Position numbers and translations under genes: made by a program
DNA from: Chromobotia macracanthus
Taxonomy: Eukaryota; Chordata; Actinopteri; Cypriniformes; Botiidae
Direction of reading: 5' to 3'
Length of the DNA stretch: 64,000 nt
Assembly (NCBI GenBank): GCA_036877525.1
Contig: JAZGTH010000072.1
Location: 3,162,001 to 3,226,000, forward strand
The notes under the pieces: generated by a model
What the model was told of the DNA's origin: nothing
The model's input: the letters and a program-made list of their open reading frames with translations, nothing else
Database searches by the model: none
Shown here: in pieces, positions 14,001-26,800 of the stretch
Layout: the number at the start of each line of letters is the position of its first letter
How positions within the stretch are numbered: the stretch's first letter is position 1

Positions 14001-17000
14001 AATGAAAATTTCCACCTGTGTTTATCATTTCTGTTTCAGTAAGTTTTACATATTGTTGCTGTTTGTTATCCTTCACAATTTCCACAATTTTTTTCTGGAA
14101 AGTCAGAATTAGGTCACAGTAGACTAGGCTTGATCCCAATTTTCCTGTATGTTCACCAAGGCTCAGTGAGTGTGGAGTATGTGTCCTAACCCCTAAGCCA
14201 CAGCTCCAGCTTTTCTTTGTTTGTCATGAACTGTGCTTCTGTTTCTTCACTTCAGGTGGATGAAAAGCAGAGGGCTTCAGTGGGGTTTGGGAAACTACTG
14301 GCTGCCATGAACACTTTGGGATTCTCAGCAGATGAGCAGAAAGCCATTTGGCATGTTTTGGCAGGAATATACCATCTGGGTGTGGCAGGGGCGTGCAAAG
14401 GTAAATAATTGTTATCTTTGTTCAATAGTTTTTTTAAACCTGTTTTTAATTGTATTTTGAACACAAACTCACTATCAAATTTCAGACGCAGTAGTCAGTT
14501 TCTCTCTTCTGTTGTTGTTCTTTTTTCCATCGCTCTAGTGGGCCGTAAGCAGTTTATGAGTTTCGACAGCGCGCAGACGGCCAGTACCATCCTGGGTTGC
14601 GAGGGGGAGGAGCTCCACACGGCCGTCTTCAAACACCACCTGAGACAGTTACTGCAGAGAGCGACCGGAGGTGTCAGAGAGAGACGCTCGGCTGAGGAAC
14701 CCGAGGAAGGTCAGAGTACGGTCTGACCCTGAGAGTTAGAGCTGTTGAGATGCACTCGAGAACAGAGGACAGTGTACCTCTGCCATAAATGTGTAGTGAT
14801 ACAAGAGATGTGAAAATCTATGTGGAAGATTTGTTAGGTCAAACAGTGTAGCGGACAATATAAAGAAGCAGTTGTCCAATCACAATTAAGCATGAAGGTT
14901 GTGTAACAAAATAGCACAGTTAACAGAATAGAGAACGTTACACCAAAAACATTTTCAAGAAAAGTCTCATAAGTCAGCTAAATCTTACTGATATCTGTAT
15001 TTAAGAATGTCCTCAAAACATGTTTCTAAACATGCTGTTTGTATAGGCCTGTAATAAGTAGCTTTATTTCAGAACAATAGAGCTATATGGAATATGCCCA
15101 TGTAGAAATGTGTGTGTATGTCCTAATATTCACTATGTTATGGGAACCAGATGTCCCCACAAGTATAGTAATACCAGTAAATTCTGGCCTTGTGGGCAAA
15201 ATAGAGGTCCCCATTAAGAAACAAGCGTATAAATCATACAGAATGATCTTTTTGAAGATGTAAAATAGCCGAAAGTTTTAGTTAGTGTAGGGTGATAAAG
15301 TATACAGTTTACAGTATACAGTACAGCAATGTCCCCACTGAACATGAAAACCCAACATGTGTGTGTTTTTCAGGTCCAAAAGTCAGTCCTGTTCAGTGTG
15401 TTGGAGGGATGGCAGCTGGTCTCTATGAGGAGCTGTTTACCACGGTTGTCTCTCTTATAAACAGGTAAACGCACACACTTTCAAACTTTTCATTATGTGT
15501 TGTTCCTGGGAATTGAACCAGAAGTCTTTGTGTTGCCAGCGCCAGCCTTATTAGGCATTAGACATTCTCAATTTGTGGTTCTTTCTCTTTGCTCTCACTC
15601 ATTTCTATGTGTGTGTGTGTGTATTGACCACATGTGCAAGTACCTTACAGTCTCATCTCTCCAGAGCGCTGCACTCCCAGCAGCTCACACTGGCCTCTGT
15701 CATCGTGGTGGACACGCCGGGCATGAGGAACCCCAGACACGGTGGAGAGGACCGGGCAGCTGGTTTCTCTGAGCTTTGCCACAACTACCTGCAGGAAAGA
15801 CTGCTGGAGTACTACTACAATCACACCTTCACACACACGCTGGAGAGATACGCACAGGTAGAGCGTTGACTGAAGTGACCTGCATTTAATCAGACTGTTG
15901 AGTACAAGCATAAAGTCTGTTAAGCCATCCAATCAGAATCAATCTTTCAGGTTTTTAAAAGCGTTATTTTTGTGTTGAGTATGCATCAGACCATCCATAA
16001 ACAGTCCATTGGTGGTCCGTTTTCAAACAATATTTGAATAAATACACATTTAAAATCATAAATATCTTCCTGAACAACTTCAACTCTTAATAGGAAGGAG
16101 TGCCTGTTGATTTCGCAGCCCCTGAGACGACTCCCTCAGAGGTGGTGAGCGCTGTAGACCATCCCGGACTGCAGGTATCCTCTACATCCTCAACAAACTT
16201 CCTACAGACGTAAATAAAGCCTGTAGACTTACAACAGCATGTGTCTGTTTGTATCCTAAGGTGCGAGGAGCAGAAGGAGATAGTCGTGGGCTTCTCTGGG
16301 TTCTGGATGAGGAGATGGTCACTCCAGGTTCAACAGAGAACACAGTTTTGGAAAGAGTTTGTCGGTACTTTAACGGCACAGGTACAGTTGGAAAGCTGGA
16401 AATGCTTTTGGGAGATGTTTGGGTTTGTTACATTCTACTGTTTCCTGTCTTCTCAGTACGTCAGTGTGAGCAGGCTCTGCAGTGCGAGATTGCTCACCTG
16501 ATGGGTTCCGATCCAGTCCGCTATGATCTCACTGGCTGGTTCGGTCAGGTCCAGAACAATCCATCTGCACTCAACGCAAGCTCCCTTCTGCAGAACTCCT
16601 CTGTGTAAGAGTCCAAATATGATCATGACCTTATAGACTGCTGAATGAATGTCGTTTTAATCAAATTTGATTTTCGTTTGATTTAAAATTTGTCGGCTGA
16701 AACCTCTCCTTCTTCCTCTTGTAGTGGACCAATCAAAACCCTGTTTGGTCCACGGGCATCAGTGCCGCCTCTCTGCCGGGGTTTGGGTGGCGTGGAGGGC
16801 GGGTCCCAGCGCTCGCTGGAGAGGAGCGGCACAGTGAGGAAGACTCTGAGCGGAGGGATTGCAGCTCTCAGGAGACATTCCCACTGCATCTCCATCAAAC
16901 TTCAGGCGGTGAGGAACCACAGGGTCACTTTACTGTCACCCGTGGTTACCCTGGAAACAAATGACACCTCTATTATCTTCACATTTATGAAGCCAATGAA

Positions 17001-17071
17001 ATTTTCCATCTGTCTTTAGTTCGTAAACACATCTCACTCTTTCCATGACTCACTCTGTCTCTCTCTCTTTG

Positions 17072-17120
<49 letters not shown>

Positions 17121-20100
17121 GTCCAGGATGCTCTGGTCAACCTGATTCGGCGAGCGCGGCCGGTCTTCCTGCAGTGTTTGAGTGTTAAGACAGATGGTTG
17201 TGGCTTTGATGTCCCAGCACTGCGTGTACAGCTGCACTCCACACACCTGCTTCCAGCACTGCAGCTGTACCGAACAGGTTTTACACACACACTCTCACAC
17301 TTGTTTTTCTGATGTGTGGGATCCCATTGCATTCTGTTCTTTTTTTTAGTTTCATTTTAATGTTGCTTATACTTGGTTGGGATTTGAGCCCATCATTACA
17401 ATAACTACTGAGCTTTAGTGCGTAAAGTTAGGGTAGGCGATTTCGGAGAGGCTAGCAAAAGCAAGCTAGCTTTAAAAAAGCATAAGATCCCGCCCTCCTT
17501 TCAGAGCGATCTCCAAAGCAACGCCACCTTCAATGGTGTGCAAAGATTTGCAAATGCATAATATGGCTTAGAAGTAGGACATCCTATCATTGCATTCGGA
17601 CCGTATGCATACTGTGCACTGCACGCTTAGTATGTACATACTTCATAGAATACAATACACTGTCATCCTGAACATGCTCATTATTTAGCACCTCTTTGAA
17701 TCTGCTTTTGTCATATTTTACATTGTTTATGGGCACATTTGTTGATGTAAATACCTTGTTTTCTCTCTCTCTCAGGCTATCCTGAGCACATGTCTGTTGG
17801 TGATTTCCGCTGTCGTTTCCAGGCTCTTTCCGCTCCTGTAATGAAGCGTTATGGTTCTGTCTTCATTACTCCAGACGAAAGAAAGGTCTGGACGCCCTAA
17901 ATCACCCACACACGCCTCGTTACTCACCATTAAAATGTCATTTGTCTGATGATGATGTTATTTACTTTCCTGTTTATTGATTAGCCATTTCTCTTCGAAC
18001 AGCTTCATTGATCTGGAGTTGATGTTTCAGGAGAAAAACTCACCTGTGTCTGTGTGTTTATGTTCCTGTATATCAGGCGGTGGAGGAATTATTGATCGAC
18101 CTGGATCTGGACAAGAAAAGCATCATTTTGGGTGCGAGCAGGGTGAGCAAGAGCTTCGCTTTAAAAGGAATGCTCCTTTTTATAGGAAGGTTCCTGGCGA
18201 TGACTGTGGGCTTCATCTGTGACGTGTTAATTTTTAAAAGACTAAAAACTGCACTAAATACATAATCGTGTGTGGTGTTTGTGTGCGTGTTTGTGTGTTA
18301 TTCTGTATGTCTGTGTGTTTGATCGTGTGTTTGTGTATCTGTGTGTCTGTGTATGTTTTGTGTGTGTCTGTGTGTTTGATCGTGTGTTTGTGTATCTGTG
18401 TGTGTCTGTGTATGGTTTGTATGTGTCTGTGTGTTTGATCGTGTGTTTGTGTATCTGTGTGTGTCTGTGTATGTTTTGTGTGTGTCTGTGTGTTTGATCG
18501 TGTGTCTGTGTATGGTTTGTGTGTGTCTGTGTATGGTTTGTGTGTGTCTGTGTATGGTTTGTGTGTGTCTGTGTATGTTTTGTGTGTGTCTGTGTGTTTG
18601 ATCGTGTGTTTGTGTATCTGTGTGTGTCTGTGTATGTTTTGTGTATGTCTGTGTGTTTGATCGTGTGTTTGTGTATCTGTGTGTGTCTGTGTATGTTTTG
18701 TGTGTGTCTGTGTGTTTGATCGTGTGTTTGTGTATCTGTGTGTGTCTGTGTATGGTTTGTGTGTGTCTGTGTGTTTGATCGTGTTTTGTGTATCTGTGTG
18801 TGTCTGTGTATGGTTTGTGTGTCTGTGTGTTTGATCGTGTGTTTTGTATCTGTGTGTCTGTATGTTTGTGTGTGTCTGTGTGTTTGACCGTGTGTTTGTG
18901 TATCTTGTTTCTGTGTATGTTTTGTGTGTGTCTGTGTGTTTGTGTATCTGTGTGTGTCTGTGTATGGTTTGTGTGTGTTTGTGTATCTGTGTGTGTCTGT
19001 GTATGGTTTGTGTGTGTCTGTGTGTTTGATCGTGTGTTTGTATATCTGTGTGTGTCTGTGTATGGTTTGTGTGTGTCTGTGTATGTTTTGTGTATGTATG
19101 TTTTCTCTATGTATGTTTTCTCTATGTGTCTTTCTCTATGTGTGTTTGTCTCTGTGTGCATTTGTGTCTGTGTGTGTGTTTTGTGTTTGTGTGTGTGCTG
19201 CAGGTGTTTATGAAGCGCGGTGTCCTGAGGTCTTTAGATCTGCACAGAGATCAGCTGGTGAGCCGGTGGCTCGGTCAGCTTCAGGCCTGCTGTTTGGGTC
19301 ACCTGGGCAGACAGAAGTATCGCCGCATGAAGGTGAGTCTCGTGTTCTCCCTCTGCTGGGACGACGGCGGTTTATAGATCTGCAGATAGAGTTGCAGAGG
19401 TCACTCAGTGTGTTTCTTAATGGTGACCTACATTGGCTGAGGTCTTGTGGTGGATCTAAGCTAACTTATAGGGGACATACAAGGACGTATACACAAACAT
19501 AGATATAAATAGACAGACAGACAGACAGACAGACATTGTTGTTTTTTGGTGTGAAAAACCTTTCACACTATACCTACAAGATCTGGCCATATTCATTGTA
19601 CAATACACTTACCAGATCAGGGTAAACGCTGTACCGCTGTGTAAACTGGTGCATCTCTTAATGTTGCTGCTGATCTGGGATCAGGTTCAACAGATGGCAG
19701 TGAGCTGTATTCAGAGAAACCTGCGAGTTCTCACTGCAGTGGCCGGCTGGAGCTGGTGGAGACTGCTGTGCAGAGTGCGCCCCCTTCTGGACGTCAACAT
19801 GGACGACCAGCGGCTCAGATCCAAAGAGGTACTGACCCATTGCTGTAACACAATACATCACAGTTAAATCCCTAAATGATCAAGTTATACAGCTTTCTGT
19901 GCTGTAGATATGTGTGCAATTGCAATACTTGAATACAACAGGCATTCATTTAGTGAGTAAATCATTCTAGCAATTTTTAGGTGTAATTTTATTGCGATGT
20001 ATATCTGCATTCTTCCTCTCCAGTGTCTGTCTGTCTGAGAAAGTAAATAACTCTTTAAAGAGACAGTTTAAAGGGACCCAAGAATGCAAACCTGTGAGAC

Positions 20101-23100
20101 TTTTTGGCTTCCGAACACAAAACACGAACACGAAAGAAGATATTTTGAAGTAACAGTAACCAAACAGCAGTGGCACCCACTGACTTCCATTGTATGGACA
20201 CAAAAAGGCATTTCTCATAAATATTGTAAAAAAATGTTCTTCAGTGAAAAAAGTCATACAGGTTTGGAATGACATGAGGGTGAGTAAATGATGGGAGAAT
20301 TTTCAGTTTTTGAGTGCACTGTCTCTTTAAGGTGTTAGGTTAACAGTGTTACAGTAGATGATGGCTGTGTTGTCTGTGAAGTTTATGTTATAACTGTATC
20401 ATGTTGTTCTTCAGGATGAGATCAGTGCTCTGAGGAGACGCCTGGAAAAATCAGAGAAAGAGAGAAACGAGCTGCGTCAGACTGCAGACAACCTGGAGAC
20501 CAAGGTCTGTATGTGTGTATGTGTGTGTGTGTCTGTATGTGTGTGTGTGTCTGTAGTGTGTGTGTCTGTCTGTATGTGTGTGTCTGTCTGTATGTGTGTG
20601 TCTGTCTGTGTGTGTATGTATGTGTGTGTGTCTGTCTGTGTGTGTCTCTGTCTGTCTGTCTGTGTGTGTCTCTGTCTGTCTGTCTGTGTGTGTGTGTCTG
20701 TGTATGTGTGTGTGTCTGTCTGTGTGTGTGTATCTGTCTGTGTATGTCTGTGTGTGTGTGTGTGTGTATCTGTCTGTGTATGTGTCTCTGTGTGTGTGTG
20801 TGTGTGTCTGTGTATGTGTGTGTGTCTGTCTGTGTGTGTGTATCTGTCTGTGTGTGTCTGTCTGTCTGTCTGTGTGTGTGTGTGTGTGTGTGTATCTGTC
20901 TGTGTCTGTCTGTGTGTCTGTCTGTGTGTGTATCTGTCTGTGTCTTGTATGTCTGTCTGTGTCTGTCTGTGTGTGTGTATCTGTCTGTGTGTGTGTGTAT
21001 CTGTCTGTGTGTGTGTGTGTGTGTGTGTATGTGTCTGTGTGTCTGTCTGTGTGTCTGTCTGTGTGTCTGTCTGTGTGTCTGTCTGTGTGTCTGTCTGTGT
21101 GTCTGTGTGTGTGTGTTGGAGGAGGGTTACTTAACCATATATTGGGACAAATTTGTACCCAAACGTCAGCAAAACATGACAAACCTGAGCAAAGCCTCCT
21201 TTTAATCTGGAGGTTGTGCATAAAAACAAAAAAAATGTTTATAAAATGTCCCTTTTAGACAGATAAGTAAACGTGTCTGGGTGCGTCTGCAGTGCCCTTT
21301 GAGACACAGATCTTTTATGATATTGTCTATTAAAATCAACAGAATCAAATTGTCTAGCGGTTAGTGTTGGCTGTGATTGATGGAATCTAGTTTTGGATTC
21401 TCATCAGCGGAAACCCATTAACACAAACTCTGCTTGTGATCATCTAACGAAGCTCTGATCTCTGTCATATAACTGCTGGTGATGAATGGAGAGCTCTTCT
21501 ACTGCGACACAGACAGATGATCGTGTGGAGAGAGAGTTCACGCGGGTGTGTATGTGTGTGCGCAGGTGACGGCTGTGGTGTCTGAATTAAGTGACGAGAG
21601 GTTTCGAGGAGATGCCATGAGTCAGGCTCTAGACAGTGAGCGAACAGAAAGACTTCGGCTTACCAAAGAAAACAAAGAACTGCAGGTAGAACACACTCAT
21701 CATCCTGTCCCTTTATCTTACTGTCTACATGTATCTTTATTTCTGGTTTCTGATTGGTCAAACCAGATCCAAAACAACCGTGATGTCAGAATGTGTGACA
21801 AGGGTTGGATAAGCTTACTAGCACACTACGCAAACTATTGTACTGCCTACTGCTAAACTACTAAATATGACTTAGCCAGTCATATTCCTAGCCAACAGGG
21901 AATGTTCTCAGAACATTGGCTAACATTCTTTACAAGTTCTGTCCAAGTTCTCTCAAAGTTATCAAAAAGGTTCTTGCAGTAGAACATTTTTTTACTGTTA
22001 TATATCATGTATATCAAAAACGTTTTAAAGAGAAATGTTTTAAATAGAAATAAAAATGACGTTCTTACAACCAAGCAATAATGTTAATACAATGTTAAAA
22101 ACTGGATGTTTTAAACTTTTAAAATAACATTTTTAACGTTGTTGTTACCTAATGGAAACGTTAGGGAAAAGTTCTTACAACCTAAAATTGTTGGCTGGGT
22201 TGTCACTCCTGTGTGAAGGAGTTTCTGTTTACCTAGTGCTGTGTTTCAGAGTCGTGTGGAGCAGACCAAAACGTCTCTGGAAGCCCTTGAGAAGCAGTTA
22301 GAGGAGGAGAAACAGAAAGTGAGAAGTAAAGAAGCTCTTAGTGGAGTGGCCACAGGTAGCACACACTTGAAACATCACTGAGAGCAACACAATCGAACGA
22401 ACTGGCAGAAGCAATACTGATCGTCTGCTCTTGTGCGTTTGTGCACAGAAAGTGAGCTGCAGCTGCAGTTAGAGTGTGCGCAGACAGAGGTGGAGTTTCT
22501 GCGCAGACGTCTGCGACAGACCGAGGAAAGACTTGAGGGTGAGAAAGAAGCCAGACAGCAACTGGACACAAAGGTAAAACTACACCGGCCCGCACAACAG
22601 TGTGTATGTTACAGTTTATGCCCCATAGACTTCCATTGTAAATGCATAACTGTAAACATGAGTTCTGTTTTTTGATTTTGTGGATGAGATGGCATTATCT
22701 ATTTAGTTTGCTTATCTGCAGAATGTCACATGCTAAAGCTTTATTTGTACAGAACCCAGAATATTACTTTACAATTATGTTGCTAAAAATGAGATGCAGT
22801 GTTTTTATTTGTGCAGCTAGGGCCAATGAAAATATAGGCTGCATAGATAATAAAAGAAAATATGCTTTAGGAATGACTTATGATTATTAGATTCTGTTTG
22901 ATATGTTTGATAATGAAATATGGAGAAAGACATTCAAGATATAAAACATCAGAGATTAAATGTTGGTTGTTTATATTGCGCTGGATGAACGTCATCAATC
23001 ATCTACAGCCGGCTGCACGTGGCCCCATCCTGACTCGACTTCTCTGTCGCCCGCATGTGGCAGGTCCAGGAACTGCAAGCTCAGCTGGAGCAGTCCAAGC

Positions 23101-23766
23101 GATCCGTGACAGAGCTAAAACGCCACTGCAGACGGTTGACCTCTGACCTGCAGGACGCCCGTGTGCTGACAGACAGTCTGCAGGGCCGCGCTCACGAGCT
23201 GGAGAGGAAACAGAGGAGGTCCGTCTCATTAGCATACAGAGCATTAATATTCACAGTCACACTCACCGGCTGCTTGAATATGCATCACGAGCCTCCGTCT
23301 GCCCCACGTCTGTGTGTGTATCCGTGTGTGTGTTTATAGGTTTGACAGCGAGCTGACCCAGGCACTCGAACAGGCTGATAATGAGAGGGAACAGAAGGAG
23401 AGAGCCATCCAGGAGAACACCACCCTGGGCGCCGAGATCTTCACACTTCGGAAGGTGCTGAAGGTACGACCCAAGGTCAAAGGTCAGCCGAGCACCATCT
23501 GTGATGTGCCCGTGTCCTCTGTTGGCAAACTGAACGTGCCCCCAGAGATCTGAGCGAAACAGTAAAGAAAAGTTTACTTAGAGTCTGCCAGCTTACATTA
23601 AAACAAGTGTACTCAATGTTTTACTAAAGCAATGAAATGAATGTGGTGCTTTTTTTTGTCTCTGCTTAATTAGACAACATCAGATTGAAGTGAATGAAAG
23701 TGGAGGATATACATATATATCATGTGTTTATGCTATTTGTGCATATGTTATTGTGTGTGTGTGTGT

Positions 23767-23847
<81 letters not shown>

Positions 23848-26800
23848 TGTTGTACGTCTGTGATTGTGTTATTTGTGTGTGTAGGAGAGTCAGGTGGAGG
23901 TCACACACCTGCAGCAGCAGAAGGAGGAGCTGTGTGCTCAGATTCGTGACCTGACCCTTCCGCTCCACCTCTCCACTGACTCAATCCCAGAGCTGAAGAA
24001 ACATCTCCGTGAGCTGGAGACCAGAGACAAGGAGCGAGCGGAGGAGATCAGTCAGATGAGTGCTAAACTCAAGCAGCAGGAGCAGGTACATCAAATCCAG
24101 AGGACTGATGGAGGATTCATCCCTTATTTGTCCCACACATGAAAGCTTTGACTTTTTCAGTAGTCTCCATAACCATAAATAATTGATCATAGAAACTCAT
24201 TTGACATAAATGAGTTCAGGGTTCTGTGTTAACATTTAGGATCTACAACCCTAAACATGTTAAAGCTGCAATGTGTAGCTTTCTTTTGGTTAAAAATGAG
24301 CAAAACTCAGTTATTGAGCAAATACATGACAGATCAGCATTCAACACAATCTCCTGGTCAGTTTCCCAGGAAATTTGTCACGTCTGTAAACAAAAATAAG
24401 ATCCGGCTAACTATATCTTGTGTGTGGATGTTGAAATGGCTTGTAATTTGTTTTTACATCAGTTGTTTTGAATATAAACTTCCATGTTAAGAAAAGAACT
24501 CCACAAGTAACCTGCAATGTCATGATTTGAACAGAGACGGTGGTAGAAAGGCAAAAGTTACGGATTTTATCTGAGGGTGGAGGTTGGAGACCAGGTTGAA
24601 AATGGTTGTGTAAATAATAATTGTGATGGCTTTCGGTGCTAGAAACCTTGAGTGACATCAGCTTTAGGGAAAATATGAAAAGCTACAAAGGTTTAGAATA
24701 TGACCCTTTTAAGGTCCTGTCAGAACTGACCAAAATTCATATTGTATTAACTAAGAAACTAGATTAAAACAAGATTAGAAGTTATACTAGAAGAATATGT
24801 TATATTTGAGTTTGTTGTCAGCTGTGATGGTTTTTATGGGGTCAGTCGTGCTGGTGTTGGTCTTATGGGACAGTCCTCTGCTCTCCTCAGATTCATATGC
24901 GGTTTGAGATGGAGATGGAGAGGATGAAGCAGATCCATCAGAAGGAGCTGGAGGACAAAGATGAGGAGCTTGAGGATGTGCAGAAGTCCTCACAGAGAAG
25001 GGTGAGGAACAGAATAAGTTACAGTTCAATGGACCACTTTAGACCCCTGTCTCAAACGGCCTTTGCTGTGTGTGTGTGTGTGTGTGTGTGTGTGAGCAGC
25101 TTCGACAGCTGGAGATGCAACTGGATCAGGAATATGAGGAGAAACAGATGGTGGTTCATGAGAAGAATGATTTAGAGGGTCTGATAGCCTCCCTGTGTGA
25201 ACAGGTAACACACACACTCACTGAGATGTACATGAGAACAAACCATACACTTCTGGTTGTTTTTACATAAAGCAAATTATAAAGACTACAGGCAAACCTA
25301 AACCATAACCCTACTCTAACATAAGACACTGTTGCCTTAAACATTTGATCATTTTTAAAACCCTTTTCATTTTTTATAATTGTTTATGGGGTTTTTCTAT
25401 TCCAGTAATTGCTGCGAAGAGAAATCTTAAAGCTACATCATACGATGGTATTTTAGTGATGTGTTTGTGGAGAACCGTTTCTGTTCCAAAATGACAGTAC
25501 TTCTGTGTAGACAGCGAGGTCTATAAAGCAAAGCTCTATTGTGTTTGGTGTGGGAGATCTGCCTGTGGACACAGATTTTTGGACTTCACTATATATACAC
25601 ATAAACACATTTTCCGAACGATCAAAATACAGAATAACCGTAGACTTGTGTCTTTTTGTGCTAAAATAAAAACAATTTTATGGCAGATTAACCAAAACCC
25701 TAATTCTACACCTCAACAGAATGATGACGATTATTAAATATCGCATGTAGGTCATTTGATTAGAAGCACTGAATAATAAAACAGTTACAGTCGCATCAGG
25801 ATTATAAAGATCTGTAAGTCTGTCATATCTCTGTGCTGATAGAAGAGCTTGACACTTCATGTTCTGCTGCTCTGGGAACTGGGAATGTTAAAATATTCCA
25901 CTTTCTAATGTTAGTAGAACATTATTTTATAGTTCTAATAATGTGTTTTAATTCTAACAATGAGTCGTATTGTTACATGTGTTTGAAATGCTGCGTTTCT
26001 GCAACCTTTACACAATGTTTGCCAATGTTTTTGTAATGTTTTGTAAAGTGGGATATATTACTTTTTATATTGTTACTTTTAATAGTTACGCAGCACCAGA
26101 GGAGCTTTATAGCCTCTCTGATTTATTTCTATCATTGTATGCGGTGTCTGGTTCTCTCAAGTGCCTTGTGCTAAACTTAGCTAATAGCTTTTAGCTGTGC
26201 TAAGAGGGACGCTGTACGCTCCTCTGACCCGAGCGTCCTGCCCCGGGGCTGTCGTGAGTCTCTAATGTGGAGGCGTGATCACTACAGCAATCGATATGAT
26301 GAATTTACTCATGTACTGTGGGTTAAATCGACCTGCTTTATGACCCGAGCTCATGTGAACGCAATAATGCCGTCTGCTGCTGTAGAGGATTGTGTAAAAA
26401 CACCATGAGCGTGTAGACCTGCCATCTTCTGCTTTTCTTTAAGAATGGAGGATTTGTTTATGGAATAAAATTTGCTGGAGAGAGGCAGATTTTTGCTGTG
26501 TTCATATTTATACAGCATATATATTTATTTAAAGCACTTATCTTTGTTAAACACCTAAGTTAACATAGACTAATAATTAACAATAACTAAACAGTGTTTA
26601 TTGTTCTTAACTAAGGTTAATTTCAACATTTGGTAATGCATTTAAAATCATCAGTTACATCTGTTAACATTAGTTATTGTACAATAAACTCACATGAAAG
26701 AACTGAAACACTGTATTTGCATTAAATAATTGTTGTAAAAATATATTGTTAGTTCATGTTTATAAGTGTGTTGATAGATAGAGACAGGCAGACAGACATT

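Larger units (their letters stand above)
9499..19332 (+). other. myo18b: myo18b exons 4-22: myosin motor domain and first neck segment
   Basis: Coding exons: 9499-9559, 10497-10609, 10694-10861, 11301-11505, 12449-12591, 13022-13122, 13476-13539, 14256-14400, 14539-14709, 15374-15464, 15665-15857, 16094-16174, 16261-16381, 16457-16604, 16725-16908, 17127-17277, 17776-17885, 18077-18142 and 19204-19332. The region opens with the SH3-like KDVWYEAGKVWYVYKEGFTL segment and VNESSVLH. The P-loop is GRSGTGKT (residues about 360-367, bases 11415-11438). The switch I region reads ASNRFAMVLSLDF (about 413-425) and switch II reads DTPGMRNP (about 644-651). TMLLEKWRVFQRPEGESNF and ELCHNYLQERL are typical motor segments. 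The converter ends in LGASRVFMKRGVL and is followed by a degenerate IQ segment, LQACCLGHLGRQKYRR. Canonical nucleotide-binding residues are replaced, as in other class XVIII myosins. Confidence 0.95.

Noticed and set aside
18298..19161. 287-codon minus-strand reading frame rich in T, H and Q
   Set aside because: It is the reverse of the TG minisatellite in myo18b intron 21; the repeat lacks stop codons in this frame and has no protein character.
20451..21258. Long reading frames of Cys/Val or Thr/His repeats on both strands
   Set aside because: They are translations of the TG/CTG array in myo18b intron 24.
25880..26060. Further copy of the CCCAGCTAACA element
   Set aside because: Only short words such as AATGTTAGTAGAACATT match; both ends are missing, so it was not listed.
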